Below are positions 1 through 12,039 of a stretch of DNA of 64,000 nucleotides, piece after piece. The stretch comes from Silene latifolia (taxonomy: Eukaryota; Streptophyta; Magnoliopsida; Caryophyllales; Caryophyllaceae): positions 59,714,271 through 59,778,270 of the forward strand of contig NC_133529.1 of NCBI RefSeq assembly GCF_048544455.1, written 5' to 3'. How positions within the stretch are numbered: the stretch's first letter is position 1; each line of letters starts with the position of its first letter. The notes below the pieces were generated by a model that worked only from the letters and a program-made list of their open reading frames with translations, was not told the origin of the DNA and ran no database searches. A program made the position numbers and the translations under genes.

Positions 1-1331
1 GAGGCCGTCGTCGACGAAAAAACAAAGCAAACAACACGTTATTATCGAATCTGGACAGCAACTTTCAAACAGCGATTTCTCTCTCGTTTCACGATGAAAA
101 TTCGATTTAAAAGATGTTTTGAAAACTAGAAAGAGAGGATAACATAGATCTTAAAACAATCCCTGCTCGTTTTGAGTTATTGGGCACGAAAAACGAGCAC
201 AAACAGAACTGGACAGACAGGAAAAGCCGCGAAAACAGAGTGTATAACACTCTGTTTTTCGAGGGAATTCGTGTACTCTCAAGGGCAATTTGGCTCGTAA
301 ATCTTTGTCTAATGTGTAGATGGATGTTGTATGGTTAATTAGGAACAAGAAACTCGAATTTTAATGGATGTTTGAAGGAGGAACGAATTGTATTTCGAAG
401 AGGACACACAAACTGTTCCAGTTTGCAAGTCGGTTTTGTGAAGGGTTTTTGAGAGGCAATTAGGGTTTGTTTCTGGAGTTTAAAGCTTGTGAATGACGGT
501 AGTATGTATGGAGAACTTAGAGGAATGAATGTATGGTGAAGGGGTGGTATTTATAAGGAGTTAAAGTAGGGTAAAAGGGGGAAGAGAGGCAGACGGGCCT
601 GTTCGTGCATAGCTGCTGTCCAGCAGCTTTGGTGAGGGTTTGAGAGGCTTTGTGAGGGGTTTTCTTGGTGGTTAAGCTAAGGTAATATGGGTAGGATACT
701 AGGGTATGGGTTAGGGTTAATGGGCACGGGTTTTGGTGGTATTTGGAGCGGGTTTTGGGCTCGGGATTTGGCCTGCAAAACAGGGGGCTGCTTTGTGTAT
801 GCGGGCTGTTTGGGGGTGATTTGGGACGGGATTTGGGCCGTGGATATGGGGTTAGAACTGGGGTTGGATGGGTAGAGGCTTAGGTTGGTTAGTGTACTCG
901 AGATTCGTGCCAATTCGTAAAGAAAACGGGCTCAAAAACCGAGCTATAATCGCGCTCCAAAACGCGTGGTTGAAACGAGTTTTTCTCGATTTTTAAATCG
1001 ATTTTTCAAATCAATTAACACATTAAAATAAATGATTTTTCAAATCAAATATACTCATAAAATGATTTTTCAAATCAAATATTTATTTTATTTTCAATAA
1101 AATAAACTCAAGAAAATAAATTCAAAACAAAATAAAATAAATTGAAATCACCTTAAAAAGGCTTTAATTTAAATATCATTTAAATTAAAATACTCCGTCG
1201 ACAATGCTCATTCTACATCGTAAAACGAACTCAAATAATGACAATGACAACTAAATAAATACATGTGTCCTATCATCATCGGGTGTTTGTCGGGTTCTCT
1301 ATAAATTCCAATATCGACGGATACGGGTATC
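1..1331 (-). mobile_element. Partial LTR of a Ty3/Gypsy (Tat-like) element
   Basis: The right end reads, on the minus strand, TGTAGATACCCGTATCC, a start that resembles the TGTAGATACC start of the Tat LTR ending at 25860 although the rest of the sequence differs. A minus-strand TATA box lies about 780 bp inside. No PBS or opposite LTR end is seen, so the element (or the rest of a solo LTR) must lie to the left of the window. Positions 684-880 are strikingly G-rich on the plus strand. No coding sequence is recognisable. The family is inferred only from the terminal sequence and length. Confidence 0.6.
548..628 (-). promoter_or_regulatory. LTR promoter: TATA box plus upstream inverted repeat
   Basis: TATAAATA is read on the minus strand at 555-548. 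About 55 bp upstream on that strand is a perfect 8-bp inverted repeat with a 2-bp spacer (AGCTGCTG-tc-CAGCAGCT, 611-628). This matches the palindrome-near-TATA arrangement seen in the other elements of this window. The promoter function is inferred. Confidence 0.45.
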
Positions 1332-1736
1332 TACAACTTGGGACCCTTGGATGATGGGTAAACTTTCTATCATCTCGGAATTTTGGTTTGTGACAGCTTT
1401 TTCAGGACACTTTCTAAGGCATAATCGCCATTATAACAAAATGCTGCCGAAATTTCGACTCGAACCCGGAACTAGGCTTCAAATTAGGCTTGACTTGACC
1501 CAAATTACCACATGAGTGATCGGGTTGGTGAGAATATGGCCAAAGACGGCGAGAAAAGAGCGGTTTCAGAGCTTCCAAAGGCTCGAAAATCCCTTAACCA
1601 AGCCTTGTCGTCGTGCGACGCGGCCCAAATTTGTTTTAATGTCACGGGTGATGTGGCTTCTACTTCTGGGAGAGCTCCCATGGAGATAGACACTGCTGCT
1701 GTCGAGGAGGCTCTAGAGTAGGCCTTCACCGCCGCG
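1332..1736. other. Upstream region of the PMD gene
   Basis: No certain gene is seen. An open frame from 1512 runs into the PMD reading frame but is closed by a TAG at 1719-1721, just before the ATG at 1737. It could be a former N-terminal extension of the PMD protein. The 15-mer ATGCTGCCGAAATTT at 1441-1455 recurs at 13081-13095, beyond the 3' end of the same gene. Confidence 0.4.
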
Positions 1737-3237
1737 GTGATGGCTGCGGGAGACGAGGTCCACGAGGAGGAGGCTGCTGAGGAGGAGGAGGCCCCGAGAC
1801 GGGCCAACGTTGGACGAGGAGGTCGTCAGCTGAGAGGAGCTCCTGCGTGGGCTGAGACTTGGGAGAGTAAGCACCTGCTGTGGGCTGCCGAGGGTCACCT
1901 GTCCCACAGGACGGTGAAGAGTTTGGTAAATAGGAATTCACTACTCATCACTCATCTTCTTTCGTTTCATTTGCTCATATCTTTTCCAATTTTCATTCAA
2001 AACTAAAGATAGCTTTTGTTTCAAATCACAATAGGAGGCTGGAAACATTAGGTCGTTCTCGGGCTACACGACAGCGATGGAGTGCTACGAGCGGCTGTCG
2101 GCAGAGGAGCGCGCCATGATCGAGCGCAGAGCGTTCGGTTCTTTGGTGCAGGCCTGGAGGGATATCGCGAAGAGGAAGCTGCGGGCTAACCTTAGCCTGG
2201 TCCGCGCTTTCTTGGACCGATTCTGGGATACGACTTCCACGTTTCACATGCCTTTTGGTGAGGTGGGAGTTACTCTGGAGGACTATGGCATGATTTCTGG
2301 TCTGCCGTGTGGGACCGAGGAGGTGGAGTGGGTCGAGAGGCGCCATGAGGGCGGACTCGGCCGAGGCGAGGAGGCGATCGGGTGGAACTTGTCGCCGAAG
2401 GCCGTCACGATCTTGCCGGGCTTGGTGCCCAGCTCCTACGTTCGAGACTACTTTGCGGGAAAGATCCCGGTGACGATTGACGGGAGGGAGACGGCTCCTC
2501 CTCCTGTCTGGTGAGCAGAGGGCTCGTTTGTGGCTCTGGTGGTTTCTGTCTTCGATTTACCTCGGAGACAAGGGAGAGAGGCTGTCGACGAAGCTTCTTC
2601 CCTTCCTCTCTGACCTGAGCTCCCTAGGGCGTTGGGACTGGGTCACTGCTGGCTTTGCGGTTCTCATTCGCTTCATGAGGGCCATGGTTCGTCCGGAGTT
2701 GATGGAGAAGGGGACTTCTCCTGGCGCTGTCGGACCTGGACTACTGTTGGAGGTATGAACCTTCATTGAGGCTTGAAATGAATTCCTTTCTTTATCAAAT
2801 CACGAATGATCATTATTGACTATCTTGTTTCACAGGCGTGGGTGTACTCCTACTTCCCGGGCCTCGCGCCCAAGAGGACGGAGCCGCTGGAGAAGGCCTA
2901 TCCCATTGTGAAGGATTGAGTGATGTGTAGGACGAGGAGCAAGCGTTCCTCTCACAGCGTTTACCGGCGGGACGTGAACGCTCTTCAGCTGGGCAGCGTA
3001 AGCATCTCACTTATATTCATTCGTTTCTTCATTTGTTTTTAATCGATCATAGGAATGATCCTTGTTTGTCTTATCACAGTGGGTGCCCAGACCTTGGGCG
3101 GAGTACGCCGGAGCGCCTCCTTTTGTGGCTGAGGTCCTTCGACCCAGGAGCTCGAGCCGGCTGCTGCTGAGGACGTCGATGGGTCCTGTGTGGTACTTGG
3201 GCGAGCGCTTGGCTCGTCAGTGCTCTCGGGACATGTT
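1737..3237 (+). pseudogene. Plant mobile domain (PMD) gene, 5' half
   Basis: This is the first part of a seven-exon gene for an aminotransferase-like plant mobile domain protein. Exons read 1737-1925, 2035-2752, 2836-2997 and 3080-3237, each bounded by GT and AG. Most junctions are phase 0. The first exon encodes an acidic glutamate-rich stretch. Later exons carry typical PMD segments: a W-D-T-T-S-T-F-H-M-P-F-G-E-V block, L-W-W-F-L-S-S-I-Y-L-G-D-K, and A-W-V-Y-S-Y-F-P-G. PMD proteins are known both as host silencing factors (MAIN/MAIL type) and inside Gypsy and Mutator elements. Lesions are one extra base near 2500 (exon 2 is 718 nt) and a TGA at 2917-2919 where the frame suggests tryptophan. 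The Copia element then interrupts exon 4. Whether this was a host gene or an accessory ORF of a retroelement is open. Confidence 0.75.
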
Positions 3238-4220
3238 TGTGGGGTAATATCCGTATAAGACCCTTTAAATTTAAGGATTATAACGTAAATTTAACATGTG
3301 ATAAATGGTCATAAACGAAATATAATGAAAAACGATTAAGCACAAGAAATAACCTTCGGTCCTAGTGCAATTCGGCAATGAGAGATCAAAGTAGACCTCC
3401 TCCTAATTGTTGCACCCAAGATCGTCTGAGAAATGCCCTTGTGCTAGAAAGTATCCTCTAATTGCCTTGCAATATTGAGAGGATTGTTATGTGAGTTTTG
3501 TTTAGATGTGAGATCTAAAGTTTTGAGAGAAATGTTTCTCAAAACCCTAATTATTTTCTCAAATGAATCGTTAGGGCAAAAAAAAGAGGAAGCTCTCCTT
3601 TTTGTGCTTGGTTCGGCCGTGAGCTTCCAAAATAGGGAGAGTGGGCTTTCCACTTTCTCTTATTTTTAACTCATGGTACGACCCGAAATTCGCTAAATGT
3701 ATATGACACGGTTCTATCATAAATTGTCATCGGTTATCGGTTATTAAAGCATCAACTAATAACAAGGATTAGTTGAAGTGTTAATACATGTCCGACAAAG
3801 ACGATATTGTATAATTAATTCAATATACATTAATTAAATATAATCGTTAATATTTAATTTACGAATTAACTGTTTAATTCGTCTTAGCCAATTTTATTTA
3901 ATCCGTATTAAATAAAATATCTCAACATCACATTTTGACTAATTATTAGTCAAATAACTCGGACTAACTGGTTAGTCAAATTTGGCATCAATATGACTGT
4001 ATTTTCATACCGTCACATCTCTCAAACGTATCCTATAGGTGTGACTTTTAGGGACCAGTTGATCACCGCCATCTGTATGACAATAACGTCAAACTTATCT
4101 AGCAAGCCAACCGTTATTGATAAACGTGGATCAACTGATTATAATACAAAAGTATACCCTTTGATCCTTTTAGAGATTTATAAGTCCTTGCACTAACTGT
4201 AAAGGACACCAGCCCCAACA
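3238..4220 (-). repeat. Copia 3' LTR
   Basis: The LTR reads TGTTGGGGCTGG...ACCCCACA on the minus strand. It is 983 bp and nearly identical to 11057-12039. The polypurine tract AAGTGGGAGC lies immediately inside, at about 4221-4230. Open frames inside it occur identically in both LTRs and are not genes. Confidence 0.9.
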
Positions 4221-5080
4221 AGCTCCCACTTGTCCGTAGAAGTGTATGTGCAATGACGTTATCCGCACTAACTGGAGGACACAGCTCCAACAAACTCCCA
4301 CTTGTCCGTACAAGTGTATGTGCGATAACCGATTCTCATATTCATTTAAAATTTCTCCCACTCAATGTAAAACAATTTGCAGATCCGGATCCGCAAAGGT
4401 CGTATTTTACAATCGATCTGTATCTAGAGTGGTTTCCCCGACTAGAGAGTAACTTAACTGATAAAACGAATCCGTATCCGAGCATGGCCATGCATTTCGA
4501 TTCTGACTCCTCGAGTGGCCCCGAGAAATATCGAGTACCTGATAAAGGCTGAATATTTCCTTCAACTCGAACTCCTTCCGATCTAAGCACAGCATGAAAT
4601 GACCCAGAAACAATCTACTTGGCCCCCTGTTATGGATGACCGTGAGAAAGAAACCAAAGTCACCCAAAATCTGCCTTAGTCTCAAGAGACAGTCGATAGT
4701 CAAAAGAATAGACTCTTAGGATCACCATGGAAGTCCTATCCACGACCGGGCACCGAATGTTATAAAACATTTAGGACTCCACGTCGATGTCACAATTGTG
4801 TCCTACGAGATATCCGTATAACTCGCCTCTGTGATTGGTCAGCCAACCGGTTGACTTATGGCTCGTTGAACCCACCATCAACCAACGTCACAAAATAATT
4901 GCCAGAGTTATCAGCTCATGTGGGCAATTAAGGACTGAAAAAAATAATGTTCGTTCAGTTCACTTTGTGGTGTTCAAAATTGTCGTACAAAACCACATGA
5001 AAAACAAAATATATATAAATATCAAAACGATGATGTCGTATAGAGTACAAAAGAGAATGAATCTAATCCATAAAAGAGTA

Positions 5081-6146
5081 CTACAACTTAGGAACACGTT
5101 TAATTCCCATGGAATTAACGTGCCCTTCATGCTTATCTTGTCGTAATGGTTTAGTGAGAGGATCTGCTATGTTATCATCTGTAGCAATCTTTTCTATCAC
5201 TACTTCCTTTTGCTCCACGTAATCTCGGATTAGATGAGCTTTCCGTTGTATATGTCTGGACTTGTTGCTAGACTTAGGCTCCTGAGCTTGGAAGATGGCA
5301 CCACTATTGTCGCAATAGATGGTGATCGGGTCATTCGAACTAGGCACTACGGATAGTCCATGTAAGAATTGACGCATCCATATCGCTTCCTTTGTAGCTT
5401 CAGACGCGGCATAGTACTCGGACTCGGTCGTAGAATCTCTTCATGTAATGATTTGTTTGGAACTCTTCCAGTGATCTGCAGCGCCATTAAGAGTAAAAAC
5501 GAATTCAGATCGAGATTTCGAGTCATCTCGATCCGTTTGGAAGCTAGCATCTGCAGAATCGGTTGCGCATAGCTTTTGAGTGCCTCCATAAGTCAATGCC
5601 CAATCTTTAGTCCTCCGTAGGTACTTAAGAATGTTCTTGATGACCAGCCAATGTGATTCACCTGGATTTGTTGGAATCGACTTGTCATACTCAATGCATA
5701 TGCCACGTCCGGACGTGTGCATATCATGGCATACATGATTGATCCTATAGCCGAGGCATAAGGAATCCGTGTCATGCGCTCTTTCTCTTCCGGTGTCTCT
5801 GGTGCCTGAGACTTGCTCAAGTGCACCCCTGGAGCCATAGGAAGAAACCCCTTTTTGGAGTTAGTCATGCTGAATCTCTCTAGGACTTTGTCTATGTAAG
5901 ACTCTGATCGAGAGATAACATCCGACGTGATCTATCTCGATAGATACGGATGCCCAGAATTCTTTGTGCCTCACCCAGATCTTTCATCTGGAAATGGTTT
6001 TTCAACCATACTTTCACCGAAGTTAAGAGAGGTATATCATTCCCACTCAGGAGTATGTCATCGACATACAATATTAGGAAGACAATCTTGCTCCCACTCG
6101 ACTTGATATAAAGACATGGTTCCTCGACCGATCGAGTAAATCCATT
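5081..6146 (-). pseudogene. Copia pol, C-terminal RT and RNase H
   Basis: Reading on from the stop at 6147, the RT catalytic box L-Y-V-D-D-I is visible on the minus strand around 6070-6050. The RNase H follows in pieces. Segments at 5868-5593 (T-R-P-D-V-A-Y-A-L-S), 5722-5441 and 5377-5081 (I-Y-C-D-N-S-G-A, then D-P-L-T-K-P-L) are in shifting frames. The family reads these as one polyprotein, so at least three lesions have occurred. Confidence 0.8.
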
Positions 6147-7064
6147 TTATTTAATCACTTGGTCGAAGCGATGATTCCAACTCCGAGATGCTTGCTTAAG
6201 TCCATAAATGGAACGCTTAAGTTTGCATACTTTCTTAGGATGTTCTGGATCGATGAAACCTTCGGGTTGTACCATGTACAACTCTTCCTCCAAAAAGCCG
6301 TTTAAGAAGGCGGTTTTCACGTCCATTTGCCAAATTTCATAGTCATGAAAAGCGGCAATCGCTAAGATTATCCGAATGGAACGCAGCATGACTACGGGTG
6401 CAAAAATTTCATCGTAGTGCAAACCTGGCACTTGGGTGAAACCTTTAGCAACTAGTCGTGCTTTATAGATATCTTGTTGACCTTCCACAGAATGCTTTAT
6501 CTTGTAAAGCCATTTGCATTGAAGGGGACGAACCTTAGCAGGTAAGTCAACAAGATCCCATACGTTGTTCTCATACATAGAGTCCATCTCGGATTGCATG
6601 GCCTCAAGCCATAACTTTGAGTCGGAACTAGTCATGGCACCTTTATAGGTTGCGGGTTCACTACTTGTTAAGAGTAGAACGTCATCTATGTCATGTTCCT
6701 CGACCATACCAATGTATCTGTCCGGAGGAATAGAGACTCTTCCCGACCTCCTAGGTTCCTCAGGAATATTCACCGCAGCCGGGATTGAAGGAATTGGTTC
6801 CTCCAATATTTGCTCGGTATTTGGTTCTGGAATCTCCGACAGGTCGAAGATTCTATCACTCTTTGCATTCTCGAGAAATTCCTTCTCTAAGAATGTCGCA
6901 CTAGCCGCAACAAAAACACGTTGTTCGATTGGCGAATAAAAGTAATGACCAAGCGTTCCTTTAGGATAACCTATAAAGTATGTCTTGACCGATCGCGGGC
7001 CGAGCTTATCCTCGTGTCTCCACTTGACATAAGCCTCGCAGCCCCAAACCCGTATAAAGGACAA
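6147..7064 (-). pseudogene. Copia pol, integrase C-terminus and RT core
   Basis: This open segment of about 305 residues starts with the end of integrase (R-V-W-G-C-E-A-Y) and continues into the RT fingers and palm. Typical Copia motifs are W-L-Y-K-I-K, D-E-I-F-A-P-V-V, Q-M-D-V-K-T-A-F-L-N-G and S-I-Y-G-L-K-Q-A-S-R-S-W. It ends at a TAA just before the YVDD box, so no active RT can be made from this frame alone. Confidence 0.85.
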
Positions 7065-7135
7065 GTTAGGGACCGTTCCCTTCCATAGTTCATATGGAGT
7101 CTTGTCAACAGCTTTAGACGGACTTCGGTTAAGTA

Positions 7136-8293
7136 TTAGAGCAGCTGACAGAAGAGCATAACCCCATAATGAGTCGAGGCAAAGACGGTGTGACTCATCA
7201 TGGATCGAACCATATCAAGTAGTGTTCGATTTCTCCGTTCGGACACACCATTCAATTGAGGTGTTCCAGGTGGAGTTAACTGTAAGGCAATCCCACAGTC
7301 CTTAAGGTGTTGATCAAACTCGTGAGAAAGATACTCGCCACCACGATCTGAACGTAGTGTTTTAATCTTTCTACCCAATAGGTTCTGTACCCTATTCTGG
7401 TATTCTTTGAACTTCTCAAAGAATTCACTTTTATGCTTCATTAAGTAGACATAGCCATATCTACTTAAATCGTCCGTGAAAGTGATGAAATACCTATAGC
7501 CTTCTCGTGCGGTGATTGACATAGGTCCACATACATCCGTGTGTATGAGTCCTAATAGGTCAGCAGCGCGCATTCCAACACCTTTGAAGGAAATCCGAGT
7601 CATCTTACCAATGAGACATGATTCACACGTGCCAAATGATTGAAAATCAAAGGCCGAAATAGCTCCATTCTTTATGAGCTGTTTTACGCGTTTCTCATTA
7701 ATGTGTCCCATACGGCAGTGCCATAGATACGTTTGATCTTTGTCACCAACCTTTAACTTTTTATTCATTAAGTGTAATATTTCGGTGGTCTGATCTAAAA
7801 CATAAATTCCGTTCATGGAGACTGCCTTGCCATAAATCATATCGTGTAATGAGAAAATGCAAGAATTATTCTCTATTACAAATGAAAAACCAAGTTTGTC
7901 AAGTGCAGAAACTGAAATAATGTTTTTCGAAAGACTGGGTACATAATAGCAGTTATATAAAGATAACTCAAATCCGCTAGGAAGCTGGATCACATATGTT
8001 CCCCTCGAGACGACAGCAACTCGTGCTCCATTCCCAACACGCAGGTCCACCTCACCCTTTACGAGGGGTTCGATGTTTCGGAGCCCCTGCACATGATTAC
8101 ACAGATGAGAACCACAACCAGTATCAAGTACCCAAGTTCCGTAACTTGCGTGGTTAATCTCAATCATATGAATAAAAGTAGAAGAAGATGAAGACATACC
8201 AACAGGTTTAACACGACCTGCCTTTAAGTCCTCATGATAAACAGGACATGTACGCCTCCAATGCCCAGTCTTGTGGCAATGATGGCATTCCAT
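7136..8293 (-). pseudogene. Copia zinc knuckle, protease and integrase
   Basis: The 385-residue frame begins with a CCHC zinc knuckle (C-H-H-C-H-K-T-G-H-W-R-R-T-C). It continues with the aspartic protease motif W-V-L-D-T-G-C-G-S-H, the HHCC zinc-binding region of integrase (H-C-R-M-G-H, C-E-S-C-L) and the catalytic core with H-T-D-V-C-G, a second aspartate in F-T-D-D-L-S and the glutamate in N-G-V-S-E-R-R-N-R. A frameshift ends it near the integrase C-terminus. Confidence 0.88.
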
Positions 8294-8299
8294 GTTTTC

Positions 8300-9116
8300 A
8301 TTCTTGCTCTTTGTCGCGCCTGATGAGGTGCTCGACTCACCAGACCACTCTTACGAACCCGACTTCTTAAACTTCGGTTTGCCTACCGCTAGGTCTGCTT
8401 GAGCTTTGCCCTTACCCTTGCCCTTGTTTGACACAACGAGAACATCCTGTTTTGAGCTCCCACTGAACTTCATGTCCTTCTCGGTCCGTACGAGAAGGAG
8501 TGCGATTCATGGGGACTTTTCTTCAAATCATTCATATAGTAATTTGCTCTAAAGAGCGCAAAACCATCGTGGAGTGAGTGAAGCATGCGGTCAATGACGA
8601 TGTTCTCGCTGATTTTACAATCAAGCGTCTCCAGTTTCTTGACATTCTCAATCATCGAGAATGTGTGGGCTAACCGGTTGGCCCTTTTCGGAGTCTCGCA
8701 TCAAAGAAGCGAGTGGTATGCTCATAGGTCACGATTCTCGGTGCTTTCGAGAATTCCTTAGTGAGCGTGGTGAAAATCTTGTTTGCACCATGGGCTATGA
8801 AGCGTTTCTGCAAATTGGGTTCCATTGCAAAAATGAGTACGTTTTTAATCGCACCCGCTTCCATGACGAAGTCGCTATACGTGGAGACCTCGTTAACTCG
8901 AGCCGTGGGACCTGGGGTTGGCGGGAGGGGCTCGATCGGATACTTGAGCTTCCCGTCGGCGGTGGGCGCATTCCGTAATGCCGCCTCCCGGTCCGCGAAG
9001 TTTGATCCATCATTCTTCAGTCTAGTAGACTGATTCATCTGATTCATGAAGATCCGAAGCCAGGAGTCACGGTCCAATGTGGCACTTGGCATTGGGTCAT
9101 CGAGGATGCCAGCCAT
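8300..9116 (-). pseudogene. Copia gag
   Basis: The frame starts with M-A-G-I-L-D-D-P-M-P and covers the N-terminal gag region to about 8670. A shifted frame (8655-8470) continues with D-R-M-L-H-S-L, typical of the UBN2/retrotransposon gag domain. At least one frameshift and further stops lie before the zinc knuckle at 8293. The start is chosen because it follows the long leader and no gag-like sequence is visible upstream. Confidence 0.75.
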
Positions 9117-11041
9117 TATGTTATTAGCAGTTTAAAAACGTGATCTACGCTGAAAAAGAAGGAAAAACAAAAACGAAATAAGCAACTCATCGAGGTGATT
9201 TAAGTCTATTTAAAAATTCATTTTAACGTGTAGACTCTCGCACTTGCATAATTGATCTCCCTCTAGAATGATACAAGTGATCCCAAGACTCAATTTCCGT
9301 AAATTGATAAGCCAACTGTTTAGCTAATTCTTCCGTAAGAACTCTTGGTCGATAGATTTCCGTAAATCCTATCTATAGTCCACCATAATCACAGGATCGT
9401 ACGAGTGACCATAGTGTTGAGATAAAATAGGTCAATCGGTTCCAACTTACCCGACGTAGAAGGGGTCATATTATGCCTACCAACGAAGAAGGGACTCATT
9501 GGAGTTTGACCTATAAAGACCGTTCTCAATTTTTGCTTATACGAGGAAGATCCCATCAACTTAGTTTTAATTCATTTTAAGTGAACGAATAACTAGCGTC
9601 TGCGTGAATGAATTAATTTAGGTGATGGCTTAGCATTGATCGTGTGACATGAGAATGTCAAAGAAAACTAACTCGTGACCTCTATATGTGTCAGTTTTCA
9701 TGCAATTAATAGGTGGTTTGATTTTTAGGCGGAATATGATGCATATAATCATTACGAAAAATAAATAAAAGAATGCAATACGTAAATAAATTTCCTAGTG
9801 TGGCCTATCCTAGTAAAAAGAACATAATACAACTTTGGAATCCACCGTTGGACCCGAAAAGCTTGTCTTGATGTTCCATCTTTATCCTAGCAGCGGGAGT
9901 GAGCATCCGGTTCTCCATCTTTGGTCTTCTCAAAAATTACAATTTAAAATTTACAAACATAAACCTATTTACATTCTAAATACAAAAACTGTAATTACAA
10001 GTGAAAAATCCAAAACGGAGATACGAGATCTCAAAATACAACCAAGACCGTGTTCCATCATTACGGTAACACGTTCTACTAAGGCCACACTAAGTTACAA
10101 CCGTTTGTAAAATAAATAAATACGTAATAAAAGCATTCAAAAGCATTCAAAATTAACGATAAATAAAATGCATCAACTAAGACAAATTTATTCGTGACAT
10201 AATTCCGTAATTATGTTAAATTTATCCAAACCACCTTTTAATGATTAAAATTTATGTGATAAAACTGCTTCTATCAGTTGAATTTTAATCTATTACAATC
10301 CGTTACTTTAAATACGCTTTAAAATAACTTAATGGTACGTGTGTGAATCGTTTCACAATCATAGCGAGTGTACAATATCCGTATAAAGTACATATTAAGG
10401 CCAAAAGAAAATTTAAAACAAAAAGAATAAATTTTCAAAGCTGCCAGAACAAAAATCCCTCGATCCAGGGACACAAGTGCTCGATCGAGGAACAAAGGGC
10501 TCGATCGATCGAATCGCTAGTCGATCGAGAGGTATGCTAATCGAGAAAGTACTCGATCGACAAGATCGAGGTCGATCGAGGGCTTTTATCAGCAAATCTG
10601 CTCGATCGAGTACGAGGACTTCTCGATCGAGCAGTGGGGTTTTAAAAGTGGTCGATCGAGTACAGCAAGGACTCGATCGAGTAAAAACAAGACAGAAAAC
10701 CTCTCGATCGAGTAAAAACATGCTCGATCGAGAACAAAAGTTTCTGAAAAATCAAAACCCTCGTGAAAACAGTTTTGTCGAAACAAAAACATCTCAATTT
10801 TGATCAAAACCGCATCAAAACAATTTTACAAACTGACAAAACTTGACATATTGCTATAATCTCCGTATAAAATAACAATATGTAAAAGAACAAATCGAAA
10901 ACAAGATAAATCAACCGTGTAAAAACATGTCACGGTTTCAACAAAAACGAAACAGCCGTGTATACATAGCACGGTTTTCGAGACAAAAACAATCGTTTCA
11001 AATCGATTTATGAAAAATCACAATGAAAATTTACGTGGCCT
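9117..11041 (-). repeat. Long Copia leader with CTCGATCGAG palindrome array
   Basis: About 1.9 kb separates the PBS from gag, unusually long for Copia. No gene is seen. Positions 10443-10735 hold around a dozen copies of CTCGATCGAG or close variants, a perfect 10-bp palindrome, at irregular spacing. Serine/arginine-rich open frames here are translations of this repeat, not proteins. The same palindrome appears in unrelated elements at 53262-53440 and 63645-63840. Confidence 0.8.
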
Positions 11042-11054
11042 CGCTCTGATACCA
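11042..11054 (-). other. Copia primer binding site (tRNA-iMet)
   Basis: The minus strand reads TGGTATCAGAGCG two bases inside the 5' LTR. This is the standard match to the 3' end of initiator methionine tRNA used by plant Copia elements, and it fixes the element's orientation. Confidence 0.95.
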
Positions 11055-11056
11055 CT

Positions 11057-12039
11057 TGTGGGGTAATATCCGTATAAGACCCTTTAAATTTAAGGATTAT
11101 AACGTAAATTTAACATGTGATAAATGGTCATAAACGAAATATAATGAAAAACGATTAAGCACAAGAAATAACCTTCGGTCCTAGTGCAATTCGGCAATGA
11201 GAGATCAAAGTAGACCTCCTCCTAATTGTTGCACCCAAGATCGTCTGAGAAATGCCCTTGTGCTAGAAAGTATCCTCTAATTGCCTTGCAATATTGAGAG
11301 GATTGTTATGTGAGTTTTGTTTAGATGTGAGATCTAAAGTTGTGAGAGAAATGTTTCTCAAAACCCTAATTATTTTCTCAAATGAATCGTTAGGGCAAAA
11401 AAAAGAGGAAGCTCTCCTTTTTGTGCTTGGTTCGGCCGTGAGCTTCCAAAATAGGGAGAGTGGGCTTTCCACTTTCTCTTATTTTTAACTCATGGTACGA
11501 CCCGAAATTCGCTAAATGTATATGACACGGTTCTATCATAAATCGTCATCGGTTATCGGTTATTAAAGCATCAACTAATAACACGGATTAGTTAAAGTGT
11601 TAATACATGTCCGACAAAGACGATATTGTATAATTAATTCAATATACATTAATTAAATATAATCGTTAATATTTAATTTATTTAATTAATGTTTAATTCG
11701 TCTTAGCTAATTTTATTTAATCCGTATTAAATAAAATATCTCAACATCACATTTTGACTAATTATTAGTCAAATAACTCGGACTAACTGGTTAGTCAAAT
11801 TTGGCATCAATATGACTGTATTTTCATACCGTCACATCTCTCAAACGTATCCTATAGGTGTGACTTTTAGGGACCAGTTGATCACCGCCATCTGTATGAC
11901 AATAACGTCAAACTTATCTAGCAAGCCAACCGTTATTGATAAACGTTGATCAACTGATTATAATACAAAAGTATACCCTTTGATCCTTTTAGAGATTTAT
12001 AAGTCCTTGCACTAACTGTAAAGGACACCAGCCCCAACA
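11057..12039 (-). repeat. Copia 5' LTR
   Basis: This is the 983-bp partner of the LTR at 3238-4220, ending in ACCCCACA next to the PBS. The visible differences are mostly single-base changes, with one small cluster near 11685. The similarity points to a recent insertion. Confidence 0.9.

Larger units (their letters stand above)
3238..12039 (-). mobile_element. Full-length Copia LTR retrotransposon inserted in a PMD exon
   Basis: The two LTRs are 983 bp each and differ at roughly ten sites. The insertion is flanked by the 5-bp duplication ATGTT (3233-3237 and 12040-12044). On the minus strand the order is LTR, initiator-Met PBS, a very long leader, gag, protease, integrase, RT, RNase H, polypurine tract (AAGTGGGAGC) and LTR. 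Integrase before RT defines Ty1/Copia. The coding region has several stops and frameshifts although the LTRs are young, so this copy was probably mobilised by enzymes of another element. Removing it with one ATGTT rejoins the PMD exon in frame. Confidence 0.92.

Noticed and set aside
700-725. TTAGGG-like sequence as a telomeric remnant
   Set aside because: Only one or two imperfect units inside a general G-rich LTR tract.
687-913. Glycine-rich (+) and proline-rich (-) ORFs
   Set aside because: Both come from the G-rich tract of an LTR and show no family features.
3444-3669. Short ORFs repeated at 11263-11488
   Set aside because: They lie in both Copia LTRs and are simply duplicated LTR sequence.
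10343-10803. Serine/arginine/aspartate-rich ORFs on both strands
   Set aside because: They are translations of the CTCGATCGAG repeat in the Copia leader.
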